46,832 nucleotides of DNA from assembly GCA_021154885.1 (NCBI GenBank), contig JAJKHS010000032.1, forward strand, positions 1 through 46,832, given 5' to 3'. The notes beneath the pieces are model-generated. The model worked only from the letters and a program-made list of their open reading frames with translations. It had not been told where the DNA came from and made no database searches. Positions 35,691 to 44,836 of this stretch are shown in pieces. Source of the DNA: Thermoanaerobaculum sp. (lineage in GTDB: Bacteria > Acidobacteriota > Thermoanaerobaculia > Multivoradales > UBA5704). The number at the start of each line of letters is the position of its first letter. Position 1 is the first letter of the stretch. Both the position numbers and the translations under genes were made by a program.

Positions 35691-36575
35691 ATGATGCCGC
35701 CCGATTCGACCGCTGAAGAGTGTGAGCGCTGCCACAAGAAGGCCCTCTACGGCATCGAAGACCGGTGCCGGGCGTGCAATCATCCTCGCCCCCCGAACGT
35801 GCGGTTCGCCCGGGATTTCGTCCAGGCGGTCGAGGACCGGTTTCAGGAGGCATGCAAGAACCATGGGACCAGGCCAGGTCTCAAGGAATTTCAGAGATTT
35901 GCGCAAAAGACCAAAGCTGTGGTCAATGTGAAGGTCGAGTGGGCCTGCAGCTTCTTCAATGGCGCCAAAATCCTATACGCGCCCTACGGCAAACAGGTCG
36001 AAGGGGAGGTCCGTGCTCCCGCAGATCCGGATGAGGATCGGCAGCGTTTGGGCATTGAGGTCTTGATGTATGGAAGCTATAGCCACTACATCACTTACGC
36101 TGCTCTGAGCGGAGATGGACGAGGTCTCACCTCCTACGGCCCGGTGCACATGGAGCTCGATGAGGCTACGTTCGATTTTAGAGCCACAGTCCTTGAGGAG
36201 AACTCCTACAGCTTTGTGACGAGACACGGCCTGGGGCCGGGAACCCCAACCCCGTTCCCGCCCGGCCGCCTGGCCGTTTGGCGGGACAGGCACAAACTGG
36301 CGGTCGCGAAGCTGGCCAGCGACGTCCGAGAGAGAATGGCGGATTCGGACTGTTGCCAGCTCTTGCTGCGGAGCACGGATGACCGTAAGACGGATGACTT
36401 CTTGGAGGTCCACATTTATGGTACCTTCAACTTCCAGGCGGTGAAGCGGGTAAGGCTCAGCCAGCCAGAATCCGCTGGAGAGCTCACCGACTTGAAGAAA
36501 CTCATCTTGCCTTTGAGGTTCCGGGAGCTGCAGGAGACGCTTGAGGGTTGGGGGATAGAATGGAGCGAAGCGTAA
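35691..36575 (+). CDS. Zinc-ribbon protein of unknown family (module gene 1)
   Basis: A 294-residue protein. An N-terminal zinc ribbon has two CxxC pairs (CERC near residue 9 and CRAC near 23). A helical part follows, then an alpha/beta region (SYGPVHMELDEATFDFRATV and VEVHIYGTFN-like strands) I cannot assign. I chose the ATG pair at 35691 with GGAG upstream; the frame is open to 35580 but those residues look random. Its stop overlaps the next gene by 16 bp, so the two are translationally coupled. GC is lower than in neighbours. The setting, facing a kinase/receiver pair, suggests a regulated module, possibly of conflict type. Confidence 0.6.
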   Translation: MMPPDSTAEECERCHKKALYGIEDRCRACNHPRPPNVRFARDFVQAVEDRFQEACKNHGTRPGLKEFQRFAQKTKAVVNVKVEWACSFFNGAKILYAPYGKQVEGEVRAPADPDEDRQRLGIEVLMYGSYSHYITYAALSGDGRGLTSYGPVHMELDEATFDFRATVLEENSYSFVTRHGLGPGTPTPFPPGRLAVWRDRHKLAVAKLASDVRERMADSDCCQLLLRSTDDRKTDDFLEVHIYGTFNFQAVKRVRLSQPESAGELTDLKKLILPLRFRELQETLEGWGIEWSEA

Positions 36576-37507
36576 ATCAGGCTTGGGTCAGCGCCCACGC
36601 TGGCTGTGCGGTCGTTAAAACCGATTCCGGCTACTTCCTGCTGGAAGCAGGTCGAAAGGGTCTTCCCGTGGCCTGTTCGATAGGGCAATTCAACAACCTC
36701 AGGTCTTTGGCATCCGATGTAATTCAGATGGATGCGGGTGAGTTTCCCTTCCCTGAGATTCAGCAGATATTGGAGAAGGCGTGGCTGGAGCAGAGCGCCC
36801 TGGATCTTACGCTCATGACGCTCGACCGGGATCTCTCCTCTGGCCTCCGAGCAGACGCGGCCCGTGCGGCTTCTCAGTTTCTGGCAACCCAGGAGGTCCG
36901 AGAGGCAGTACGCCGCAGGCTCCTGGGCACTCCACTGCCCGAGGAAGCGGATCTTGAGGGGGCTCCGCGGGAAGGGGTTGTGGCGGATTTGGTCCGAGAG
37001 GCTGCGGAGAGCCGGGATTTGGTGGCTCTGGTCGACCAGGCATGGGACCAGGCCTTCTGGAAGCACCTTTCTTACAATGAGCGGCAGCACCTCAAGGCGA
37101 TCTGTATCGCCGAAGGGGGCTTCTCCACGCTTGTAGGTACTTTGCAAACAGGCGAAGCGGGCTGTTTCTTGCGCTGGTTGGGAAGGACGCAGGGTGCGCT
37201 GGCGGAGCCGGAGGTGAGGAATCGACTCCGTGAGTGGCAGGATGCGGCGTTCCGTTTATATATGAATGCGAGACTCCGCAACAATCCGGATCTAGGAGAC
37301 GAAGCTGAGGCTAAGGAGGTGATTCGGGATTCCTTGGAGGAGGTGGAGCTCGGAAATCTGGCACTGTTTTCGCTCAGTAAGAAGGCTGAGGCGGGGGTCG
37401 TCTCTCATGGACTGGTCAACCGTGAGGTGCGTGAACACAATCGAGGAGGATCGACCACGAGCTTCAGACGTCGTCTGCTGGCCCGCATTGGTGTGGGCAG
37501 GGTCTAG
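36560..37507 (+). CDS. Unknown mostly helical protein (module gene 2)
   Basis: A 315-residue protein I do not recognise. The first 60 residues look like short beta strands (GCAVVKTDSGYFLLEAGRKG), the rest is charged helices with no membrane segment or signal peptide (EKAWLEQSALDLTLMTLDRD). The ATG lies inside the end of the zinc-ribbon gene (16-bp overlap); a TTG four codons upstream is possible. Its last 4 bp overlap the end of the receiver gene on the other strand. Function unknown; a linked role with gene 1 is inferred from coupling. Confidence 0.6.
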   Translation: MERSVNQAWVSAHAGCAVVKTDSGYFLLEAGRKGLPVACSIGQFNNLRSLASDVIQMDAGEFPFPEIQQILEKAWLEQSALDLTLMTLDRDLSSGLRADAARAASQFLATQEVREAVRRRLLGTPLPEEADLEGAPREGVVADLVREAAESRDLVALVDQAWDQAFWKHLSYNERQHLKAICIAEGGFSTLVGTLQTGEAGCFLRWLGRTQGALAEPEVRNRLREWQDAAFRLYMNARLRNNPDLGDEAEAKEVIRDSLEEVELGNLALFSLSKKAEAGVVSHGLVNREVREHNRGGSTTSFRRRLLARIGVGRV

Positions 37508-37971
37508 GCACCGGCTGGCCGGGACGCCACCTTTTTGATGATATCCAGAAGCCTCGTAGGGTCAGAGTCCTTGCTGACATAGAGGGTATTGGGCGGAAGC
37601 TTCTGCAAGTCAATGCCAAAGTCATTCTTCACAAAATCCTCCTCCTCAAGCACTGTGTAGAGGATTACCGGAACATTCTCCGTCTCCGGGAACTGGCGCA
37701 GGAGCTTTTCGCAACGAAAGCCTGCCCTAAAGAAGCCGTTCACTCGCACGTCCTCTGGTGCTGGGACCATGTCCGGGACAGGATCGGTCCAACGCAGCAT
37801 GACGTCGAGCAGCACGAGATCGGGAGGTTCCTTGCGCAGCGTTTCGACCTCGTTGCGGAATTCAAGCTCTGTAGGAATCTGCTGCAGTCGGGAGTGTGGA
37901 AAGTGTTCCTTCAGGATGCCTTGCAACCACTCCGCCTGCAAGTAGTCGTCTTCGACGATCACGATTTTCAT
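37504..37971 (-). CDS. Single-domain response regulator (module gene 3)
   Basis: A 155-residue receiver without an output domain: acidic pocket IVEDDYLQAEWL, phospho-aspartate D56 in DLVLLDVMLRW, Thr/Lys region VILYTVLEE and YVSKDSD. It has an insert of about 25 residues after the aspartate (WTDPVPDMVPAPEDVRVNG), unusual for CheY-like proteins. The start overlaps the kinase stop in ATGA, so the kinase is the likely phosphodonor. With no DNA-binding domain, it probably acts by protein contact, perhaps with the convergently encoded proteins. Confidence 0.85.
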   Translation of the reverse strand: MKIVIVEDDYLQAEWLQGILKEHFPHSRLQQIPTELEFRNEVETLRKEPPDLVLLDVMLRWTDPVPDMVPAPEDVRVNGFFRAGFRCEKLLRQFPETENVPVILYTVLEEEDFVKNDFGIDLQKLPPNTLYVSKDSDPTRLLDIIKKVASRPAGA

Positions 37972-40427
37972 CGCCCGGGTTCCTGTTTTTTCGCTCTTCC
38001 GGTGGGAAAGAGCAGTTTGACCTCGGTGACGTTCTCTCGAGTGGTGGGGACCACCATGAGCTCGCCGCCATGGGCGTCCATGATGTGTTTGACGATCCAG
38101 AGGCCGATCCCGGAACCCTCGCCAGTCACGTCTTTGGCGGACTCGCTACGCCAAGCTCTCTCTGTACAGAGTCTTGCTTCCGCCGCTTTAATCGGCAGGC
38201 CGGTATTGGTTACGGAGATGTGGAAACGGCCGGTCCCCGTAATCCCTCCCTCGACGCGCACGGTCGTGCGTGGATAACTGTACTTCACGGCGTTGTCGAG
38301 CAAGTTGTTGACGGCCTGAAAAAGCAGGTCGGGGTCGGCTTCCACCGAATGCCTGCTTAAGGTGTCGAAGCTCTCCGTGGCGACGTGAAGCGAGAGCGCA
38401 CGGGAGGGTAGCAAGGTGCTGCGCTGATCGATCGTGCTCTCGATCAGCATCTTGACCAGAGAGCTTTCTTCGAGGGGCTTGAGCTGTGGCGTAAGCGCCT
38501 GCTCGCGAGCGAGGTCGGCGAAGAGTCTCAAGCTCTGGCTTACTCGTTTGGCCTTGGATGCGAGTCCGCGCAAGGCCAGCAAGTGGCTCTGCATTCCGGC
38601 GCCGATTGAGGCCGTTGCACCGAGTTGCAAACAGGTCCGCGCACGGGCATGGACCTGCAGGATCGGCGACTTGAGCTGATGGGTGAAGTCTTCGAAGGTT
38701 TGGGCTTGGACGCGGGGCAAGCGTTGGAGCTGACCGATGGTCTTCATCAGGTATTGATAGAGGCCGAGCTGTTGTCCGAGGAACTCGGCGAACGGCACGG
38801 CGTGGCGTGAGAATTCCCGGTCGCCGGTGCCGCGAATGTCAAGCACGCCAAAGATCTTGCCGGCGATTCCAATGGGGGCGATGATCATGCGGCGAGTGTC
38901 GGGGAAGGTCTCCAAATCCAGACATCCAGGGTTCGAAACGTCGGGAATGGCATAGACTTGCTCGGTTTGTACCACACGAGCGCCTCCCGAAGTTGGTGGC
39001 CTTTCGAGTATCGAGAACTTACGAGCCTGTCGAGCCCGAACCTCCTCGGCGGTTCCGGAATCCCAGGCAGCGCCCTGGGTCTCTTCGAAGTAGAGCTCGT
39101 GGCTCTCCTCGTTCAGCAGGCGGACGTCGGTGATCTCTGCGGTCTGGATGACGGCACTCGTGGCCTCAAGTGCGCGGCGAAAGATCCCTCTCTCGTCGGG
39201 TCTCTCCCTGGTGACCTGCTGTAGGACGAAGCGGTTGAGCTCGCCGATGCTGGTGACGAAGCGTTGAAGGGCACTGTTCTCCTCTTCAATCTCCCCCCGG
39301 CTCAGCCAATGGCTCCAGGCCTGGCCGACCTGGGCCGCGACTAGCCGAAGGAGCTTGACTTCCTGCTCGGCGAAATAGAAGGGGCCTTCCTTAATCGTGC
39401 AGCAGCGAATAACTCCAAGTAAATGATCGGAGAAGATGACGGGAACTGCGAGAAAGCTCAGAGGCTGGAGCTTCTGGTCCTGCTGGATATTGAGCTGGCG
39501 ACGCACGGCGAATGCAATCCCTAGGGAGTCCCTCCATTGCAGGCCTGGGTAAAGCCTCTGGATCTGATCCCGTTCAGCTTTGAAGTTCGCGAGATCGAAA
39601 ATCCTGACCACTTCGCGATGACTGAGTGTCCAGCCTGTCAGGCCTTCCTCTTCTAGGGCGCGGTAGCTTGTCTTGGGAAACTCTTCCTCCTTCGGCCAAG
39701 TAGTTGCCATGCAGTTGTACACACCTGGCTGCCCGAGCCGATCCTCAAGAAAGATGGAAACTTCCAGTGCTTGAAGAGAGCTCGCGATTTCCCAACAGAT
39801 CTTCGCCGTGATTCTTTCGAGTCGCCCAGGTGCTGACGCGGATTGCGGAATCTCTCCTTCCGCTTCTTGAAGGATCTTGTTGACGGTGAGGACCAACTGA
39901 TAGCTGACTTTATCGCTGATCGTCTGGTATAGGCTCGGCAGCAACTTGACGATCCCTTTCAGTGCCGCAATCTCTCGCGAAGCAAAGGGCCTTTTGACGA
40001 TCCTGTAGGCGTTAAGGGCCCCACGTTCGCCATTGAGGAAAGTGATGGGAACGGAGCAAAAGCAACGAACGCCAACGCGCTTGAGGAAGGGATCGCTATG
40101 ATCGACCCTCTGATCCCGCAAAGCATCCCCCACCTTGATTGGACGGCGTTTGAGGACTGCATCGCCGGTGGCGGATTCGAGCGGGAGGTCGTGGAGATTG
40201 CAGCGCTCGGTGCCCTCGAACCATTCGGCGAGGACGAAGAGCTGGCCGGTGGGGGGATCGTCGTCCAGCCGGGATAAGGGAGTCTCCTGCCACAGGATGC
40301 ACCCGTACGCGTCGACGGCGCGAGCGACGGAGCGGAGCATCTCCGACAGCCCGGAGCGGCGGTCCTGATTCAGGGTGGTGGAGACGAGATCGAGAATCTC
40401 CTGCCCCTTTTCCGATGGCTCAGGCAT
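37968..40427 (-). CDS. Multi-GAF soluble sensor histidine kinase (module gene 4)
   Basis: An 819-residue cytoplasmic kinase. Three GAF-like domains are suggested at about 25-170, 210-370 and 405-555 (for example SVPITFLNGERGALNAYRI, FLAVPVIFSDHLLGVIRC, MIIAPIGIAGKIFGVLDIRG). The phosphoacceptor histidine is near 582 in FEDFTHQLKSPILQVHA, and HATPase boxes are LFQAVNNLLDNAVKYS and GEGSGIGLWIVKHIMDAH. The QLKSP H-box is an uncommon variant of the HELRTP type. The ATG at 40427 follows a purine-rich stretch. It is translationally coupled to the single-domain receiver. Confidence 0.85.
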   Translation of the reverse strand: MPEPSEKGQEILDLVSTTLNQDRRSGLSEMLRSVARAVDAYGCILWQETPLSRLDDDPPTGQLFVLAEWFEGTERCNLHDLPLESATGDAVLKRRPIKVGDALRDQRVDHSDPFLKRVGVRCFCSVPITFLNGERGALNAYRIVKRPFASREIAALKGIVKLLPSLYQTISDKVSYQLVLTVNKILQEAEGEIPQSASAPGRLERITAKICWEIASSLQALEVSIFLEDRLGQPGVYNCMATTWPKEEEFPKTSYRALEEEGLTGWTLSHREVVRIFDLANFKAERDQIQRLYPGLQWRDSLGIAFAVRRQLNIQQDQKLQPLSFLAVPVIFSDHLLGVIRCCTIKEGPFYFAEQEVKLLRLVAAQVGQAWSHWLSRGEIEEENSALQRFVTSIGELNRFVLQQVTRERPDERGIFRRALEATSAVIQTAEITDVRLLNEESHELYFEETQGAAWDSGTAEEVRARQARKFSILERPPTSGGARVVQTEQVYAIPDVSNPGCLDLETFPDTRRMIIAPIGIAGKIFGVLDIRGTGDREFSRHAVPFAEFLGQQLGLYQYLMKTIGQLQRLPRVQAQTFEDFTHQLKSPILQVHARARTCLQLGATASIGAGMQSHLLALRGLASKAKRVSQSLRLFADLAREQALTPQLKPLEESSLVKMLIESTIDQRSTLLPSRALSLHVATESFDTLSRHSVEADPDLLFQAVNNLLDNAVKYSYPRTTVRVEGGITGTGRFHISVTNTGLPIKAAEARLCTERAWRSESAKDVTGEGSGIGLWIVKHIMDAHGGELMVVPTTRENVTEVKLLFPTGRAKKQEPGR

Positions 40428-40483
40428 GGAGAGGATTGTACGCCAGGTCCGCCGGGACGGAGACTCGTCGGGCGGGTGGCACC

Positions 40484-40885
40484 TCACCCCGGCAGCCGCC
40501 TCCAGCGGCGGACGCGGGCGATGCCGGGGGCGCGGAAGACCTCGGCTTCGACCGTTCGCGCGCGGCCGGCGTAGGTGGCCGTGGCCACCACGTCGAAGAG
40601 GCCGGGTCCGAGGGAGTTGACCTGCGTGGCGATCTTGCCGTGGCCGAAGTCGTGCGCCGGCGCGCCCGCGTAGCCGGGGTTCTGAGCGAGGTTGGCCACC
40701 GCCTCGGCCACGGCGGCGTCGGCCAGAGCGGTGAGGACGACGGTCTGGGCGTCCTCGCGCACCAGACGCATCCGGAGCTGGAGGGAGGCCGCGAGCAGGG
40801 CGAGGGCGATCGAGAGCAGGAGGACCACCATCAGCGCCATCAGCAGGCCGAAGCCGGCCTCGCCGCGGCGCGGGCGCTTCACCAC
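40484..40885 (-). CDS. PilX-like minor pilin / pilus assembly protein
   Basis: A 133-residue protein with a short basic head (GEAGFGLLMALMVVLLLSIA), the PilX-type N-terminal helix with a glycine before the hydrophobic stretch, then a small alpha/beta body. It probably belongs to a minor-pilin set that primes type IV pili or a type II-like pseudopilus. The start overlaps the stop of the PilW-like gene by 7 bp. Start choice between two adjacent GTG codons is open. Confidence 0.65.
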   Translation of the reverse strand: MVKRPRRGEAGFGLLMALMVVLLLSIALALLAASLQLRMRLVREDAQTVVLTALADAAVAEAVANLAQNPGYAGAPAHDFGHGKIATQVNSLGPGLFDVVATATYAGRARTVEAEVFRAPGIARVRRWRRLPG

Positions 40886-41445
40886 GTATCCCCCAGGCCG
40901 CCTCCCCGCGGGAGCAGGTACAGCCGCTGGGTCAGCTCCTCGGTGTGGGGGCCTCGGTAGGCCGGCATCACCGCCAGCGGCGTGTGGGGCACGGTGCGGC
41001 GGCGGTAGGTGACCTGCAAGTCCAGCAGCCCCGTGCCCGGCACGAGCTGACAGCTCCAGGCGGTCACGCCCCGCCAGAGGATCATCGGCGGCGAGGGCGG
41101 ATCGCCATTCGCCGGCACCACCGAACGAAAGAGGTCCGTGCCCTGCTTGACGTAGATCACCTGACCCTCGGGCCCCCCGACCATCGTCACCGCGGCGAGC
41201 GAGCCGTCCGGCTGAAAGACGGGGGAGGCGCCGGCCGCGCCCTGGACGTCGCCGCGGATGCGCGCGATCACCAGTGGCACCGGAGTGTCGATCGCCTCGC
41301 CGGAGGTCTCCGCGAAGAGCTGCGACGTCTCCATCAGGAGCTGCGCCGCGAGCAGCAGCCCCAGCATCAGCAGCAGGAGGGCGATCGAGAGCTCGACGAT
41401 CGTGAACCCGCGCTGCCCACCCTGATCCTCCAGCGGCTGGCGCAT
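40879..41445 (-). CDS. PilW-like prepilin
   Basis: A 188-residue protein with the class III prepilin cleavage motif RGFTIVELSIALLLLMLGLL (the cut after Gly and Glu at +5). The body is beta-rich as in PilW minor pilins. It lies in the order PilV-like, PilW-like, PilX-like, with 1 bp before and a 7-bp overlap after. No pilY1, pilE or peptidase gene is nearby. Confidence 0.85.
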   Translation of the reverse strand: MRQPLEDQGGQRGFTIVELSIALLLLMLGLLLAAQLLMETSQLFAETSGEAIDTPVPLVIARIRGDVQGAAGASPVFQPDGSLAAVTMVGGPEGQVIYVKQGTDLFRSVVPANGDPPSPPMILWRGVTAWSCQLVPGTGLLDLQVTYRRRTVPHTPLAVMPAYRGPHTEELTQRLYLLPRGGGLGDTW

Positions 41446-41446
41446 C

Positions 41447-41857
41447 TCAGCCCTTGGGCGGGCTCCAGACCATGGTCTGGAGCTCCTTCTGGACTTTCCG
41501 CGCGTCCGCCGTGTAGCGCGCCCGGAGCGTCACCTGGTAGAGGCCGGGAAGCTCGGTGGGATCGACCTGCATGGAGATCGCGAGGTCCTTGGGGGCGGGC
41601 GAGCCCACGGCGGTGGAGAAGCCGCCGAGGTCGGCAGTCTGGAGGGGGATCGCCCCGGCGCGCACCGCCTCCATCGTCGACTCCATGGCGCGGAACGCCT
41701 GCCGCTCGCCGTCCATCCGGCGCACCATGCGCGGGTTCTGGAGCACCAGCTCCATGCCCATCAGCAGCGCCACGCCCAGCAGGACGAGCGCGACGAGGGC
41801 CTCGAGAAGGGTGAACCCGCTCTGGCCGGGCTGGGATGGGCCGGAAGGAGTGGCCAT
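41447..41857 (-). CDS. PilV-like prepilin
   Basis: A 136-residue protein with the prepilin motif SGFTLLEALVALVLLGVALL. It is first in a three-gene minor-pilin operon. The cleavage glycine, Phe at +1 and Glu at +5 are all present, so processing by the prepilin peptidase is expected. Confidence 0.88.
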   Translation of the reverse strand: MATPSGPSQPGQSGFTLLEALVALVLLGVALLMGMELVLQNPRMVRRMDGERQAFRAMESTMEAVRAGAIPLQTADLGGFSTAVGSPAPKDLAISMQVDPTELPGLYQVTLRARYTADARKVQKELQTMVWSPPKG

Positions 41858-41929
41858 GGTGGTGAAGACCCGCGGGGAAGGATAGCACTTTGGCTTTAAG
41901 ATCGGCGGGAGCGCCCTGAAGCCCGGCCC

Positions 41930-42466
41930 TCACCGGACCGCCGGCTTCCGCTCGGCCACCAGCTTCTCGATCTTCTCCGTCAGCTCGGGGCTGCGCAGCC
42001 CCGCCGCTTTGGCCTGGGCCAGCGCCGCCGCCGGCGTCTTCCCCTTCTCCAGCACCAGCCAGGCGTACCACAGGGCACCTACCCGGCTGCTGGTGCTGCA
42101 ATGAATGAGCACCGGCTTCTTGGCCTTCTTCAAGCTGAACAGGAAACCGTCGATCGTCGACCGTTGCAGCGTGGCCGGATTGATCGGGTAGTTGACGTAG
42201 ACGAGGCCGTTCTGGCGGGCGGCCTCGACTTCGTCGAAGCCCCGCGGCTCGTCCGGCGTCCGCAGGTCGAAGATGGTCTTGTAGCCGTCCTCGGCCAGGA
42301 GCTGGATCTGCTCGCCCGTGGGCTGGCCGGCGAGCAGGAACCCGGGCTCGGGGAGCGTGGCATTGGCAATGCCGTAGGTCTCCGGACCTTTCGCTCCGGC
42401 CCCGGCGAGGATGCAGGCGGCCAGGACGGTGGCCGCAGTCAGGGTGTTTTTCCATCCGGATCGCAT
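41930..42466 (-). CDS. Secreted cysteine-based (DSP/tyrosine) phosphatase-like protein
   Basis: A 178-residue protein with a signal peptide (TLTAATVLAACILAGAGA). The P-loop IHCSTSSRVGALW has the catalytic Cys123 and Arg128 of cysteine phosphatases, with an aspartate in FDLRTPDEP as possible general acid. It resembles the DUF442/beta-lactamase hydrolase-like group. An exported phosphatase acting on phosphoproteins or small phosphates is likely; the substrate is unknown. Confidence 0.8.
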   Translation of the reverse strand: MRSGWKNTLTAATVLAACILAGAGAKGPETYGIANATLPEPGFLLAGQPTGEQIQLLAEDGYKTIFDLRTPDEPRGFDEVEAARQNGLVYVNYPINPATLQRSTIDGFLFSLKKAKKPVLIHCSTSSRVGALWYAWLVLEKGKTPAAALAQAKAAGLRSPELTEKIEKLVAERKPAVR

Positions 42467-42510
42467 GCGTCTACCTTACCCGAGCCCGGGGCCTCGGGAA
42501 AACCCTCCGC

Positions 42511-43057
42511 TCCGATGTCTGGAGACTCTGACCTGGAGTCTGTAGACATCGGCCTGCATCCACAGACATCAGTCTGGATCTGTAGACGCCGGACCGATGT
42601 CTGCAGACGCTGGCCTGGATCTGTGGACATCGGACCGATGTCTGGAGACTCTGGTCTGGAGTCTGTAGACATCGCCTTGGATCTACAGACATCAGTCTGG
42701 ATCTGTAGACGCCAGGCTGATGTCTGTAGACCTGGCCTGGATCTACAGACATCGCTCCGGATCTCTAGACGCTGGACCAATGTCTGTAGACATCGGCCTG
42801 GAGTCTGTGGACATCGGCCTGGATCCACAGACATCAGCCTGGATCTGTGGACATCGAAGCGATGTCTGGAGACTCCGGCCTGGATCTACAGACATCGCTC
42901 TGGATCTGTAGACACTGGACCAATGTCTGGAGACGCTGGCCTGGAGTCTGTAGACATCGGCGTGGATCTACAGACATCGGCCTGGATCTGTAGACACCGG
43001 CCTGATGTCTGTAGACGCTGGACCGATGTCTGGAGACAACGGCCTGGATCTACAGAC
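42511..43057. repeat. Minisatellite, about 27 units of 19-21 bp with A-B-C-D higher-order structure
   Basis: Splitting after each (A)GAC gives about 27 tandem units. The commonest 20-bp form is ATCGGCCTGGATCTGTAGAC. Four unit types recur in order: A (21 bp, with GATGTCTGGAGAC), B (21 bp, GGAGTCTGTAGAC), C (20 bp, GGATCTACAGAC) and D (20 bp, GGATCTGTAGAC). The full A-B-C-D block of about 82 bp is present four times, with shortened A-C-D blocks between. A-type units contain the reverse complement of the C/D junction (TCTACAGACATC), so many hairpins can form. There are no unique spacers. The stretch 42467-43258 holds this array and no convincing gene. Confidence 0.9.
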
Positions 43058-43258
43058 TGCTCAAGCCTACCAAAAGGCCCGCCGCACCGGTTGCGGAAGG
43101 AGGGCCATGGAGCTACCATCTCCTCCGGCTGAAGGGGCAGCCGCCAGTCCGCGGAAAGGGCCGAGCCCACCTCCCGGTGACATCGTTTCCGTGCGTCGTC
43201 ACCTTCTTTCTGCCGAGGATCAGCGGACGAATCGGCGATCTCGAAAGGAGGTGGCTCC

Positions 43259-44833
43259 ATGCCCCTGTCCCTGCCTTCCCGTCCGAACCTCGATCAGCTC
43301 CGTAAACAGGCCAAGGACCTTCTCGCCGCGTGGCGGTCTGGCGACGCCGAAGCGCTGTCGTGGCTGCGCGAGCACCATCCCGAGCACGCACAGGAGACCG
43401 TTCCCGCGCAGGATCTCCAACTCGCCGATGCGCAACTGGTCACGGCGCGACGCTACGGATTTGCGAGCTGGCCCAAGCTGAAGGAGGAGGTGGAGCTGGC
43501 GAGCCTGGCCTTCGCCGACCGGGTGAGGCACTTCGTGCGGGCGGCGACCGAGGAGTCGACCGGCCCGGTCGAAGGTCCATTCCTCCTCGCGAAGCGGATG
43601 CTGGCGCATGATCCGTCCCTGGCGCAGGCGGACATGTACACGGCCCTGGTGCTGGGCGATGTCGACGCGGTGCGCAGACAGGCCGAGCGCGATCCGGACT
43701 GGGTGCGGCGCAAGGGCGGGCCGCGGGAGAACCGCGAGCCGCTGCTCTACGTGACCTACTCGAAATTCCATCGCGAGAGCCCGCGGATCGCCGACGGGCT
43801 GCTGGCGACCGCCCGGCTGCTGCTCGACGCCGGCGCGGACCCGGACGCCTCGTTCGTCAACGAGCACTGGCAGAGCCCGCTGCGTTCCCTCGTCGGCGCC
43901 TGCGGAGTGGCCAACTTTCCGGCCATGGCCGAGCTGCTGCTCGACCGCGGCGCGACGATCGACGACAACGAGTCGCTCTACCACGCGACGGAGCATGCTG
44001 ACACCCGCTGCCTGGAGCTGCTGCTGGCGCGCGGCGCCAATCCGCAGCGTACCAACGCCCTCAACCACGCCTTCGACGTTCGGGGTCTGGAGCGCATCAA
44101 GCTGCTGCTCGATCACGGAGCGGATCCGAACGAGGTGCTGGGATGCAATGGCACGCCGCTCCATGTGGCGATCGAAAAGGGGCGGGAGCTCGCCGTGCTG
44201 GAGCTGCTGGTGGCGCACGGCGCGGACGTCCACGCCCGGCGCCGGGACGGGCGGTCACCGTATCAGGTGGCGATGCAGCACGGCCACCACGAGGCCTCGG
44301 CGTATCTCGCCGAGCTCGGTGCGGCCACGGAGGCGACGCCCTTCGAGCGCTTCGCCGATGCCTGCGGGCGGGGTGATTTCGAAGCGGCCCAGCGGGTGAT
44401 CGATGGGAATCCGCGGCTGCTCGAAAACCTTTTGGAAGAGGATCGCCGCGCCTTCGTACAGCTCGGCGCCCAGGGAAAGACGGCGACGATCGCGGCCATG
44501 ATCGATTGCGGCGTCCCGGTGAATGCGCGGGGGGCGCACGGACAGACGGCGCTGCACTGGGCCTCCTGGCACGGCTGGCGGGAGACGGCGGCGGCGCTGC
44601 TGTCGCGAGGTGCCGCGCTGGAGGCCGTGGAGAAAGAGTTCGGCGCCACGCCGCTCGGCTGGGCGGTGCATGGCTGTGACAACTATCCGAACCCGGAGGG
44701 GGATTATCCTGGCACTATCCGACTGCTGCTGGACGCGGGAGCGGACGTGTCCATGATCCAGGAATTGCCGGATACCGTCGCCGTCGCCGACCTGCTGCGC
44801 GCGGCCGGGGTGAAAGACCCGTCGGAGGATTGA
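43259..44833 (+). CDS. Ankyrin-repeat protein
   Basis: A 524-residue protein with no signal peptide or membrane helix. The first 75 residues form a short helical N-terminus (NLDQLRKQAKDLLAAWRSGD). The rest is a series of ankyrin repeats, recognisable from ARLLLDAGADPDASF, IKLLLDHGADPNEVLGCNGT, LELLVAHGADVHARRRDGRS, GAHGQTALHWASWHGWRETA and RLLLDAGADVSM. Such proteins act by binding partners. AAAGGAGGTGG precedes the ATG. The next gene begins 3 bp after the stop. Confidence 0.92.
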   Translation: MPLSLPSRPNLDQLRKQAKDLLAAWRSGDAEALSWLREHHPEHAQETVPAQDLQLADAQLVTARRYGFASWPKLKEEVELASLAFADRVRHFVRAATEESTGPVEGPFLLAKRMLAHDPSLAQADMYTALVLGDVDAVRRQAERDPDWVRRKGGPRENREPLLYVTYSKFHRESPRIADGLLATARLLLDAGADPDASFVNEHWQSPLRSLVGACGVANFPAMAELLLDRGATIDDNESLYHATEHADTRCLELLLARGANPQRTNALNHAFDVRGLERIKLLLDHGADPNEVLGCNGTPLHVAIEKGRELAVLELLVAHGADVHARRRDGRSPYQVAMQHGHHEASAYLAELGAATEATPFERFADACGRGDFEAAQRVIDGNPRLLENLLEEDRRAFVQLGAQGKTATIAAMIDCGVPVNARGAHGQTALHWASWHGWRETAAALLSRGAALEAVEKEFGATPLGWAVHGCDNYPNPEGDYPGTIRLLLDAGADVSMIQELPDTVAVADLLRAAGVKDPSED

Positions 44834-44836
44834 GAG

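Noticed and set aside
42511-43057. The array considered as a CRISPR
   Set aside because: Units are contiguous with no unique spacers of constant length, and no cas gene is present.
42101-43132. A 343-codon frame crossing the minisatellite, encoding repeated SVDIG/RRRTD-like segments
   Set aside because: The unit lengths (19, 20 and 21 bp mixed) change phase, so there is no constant peptide repeat, and the 5' part is antisense to the phosphatase gene.
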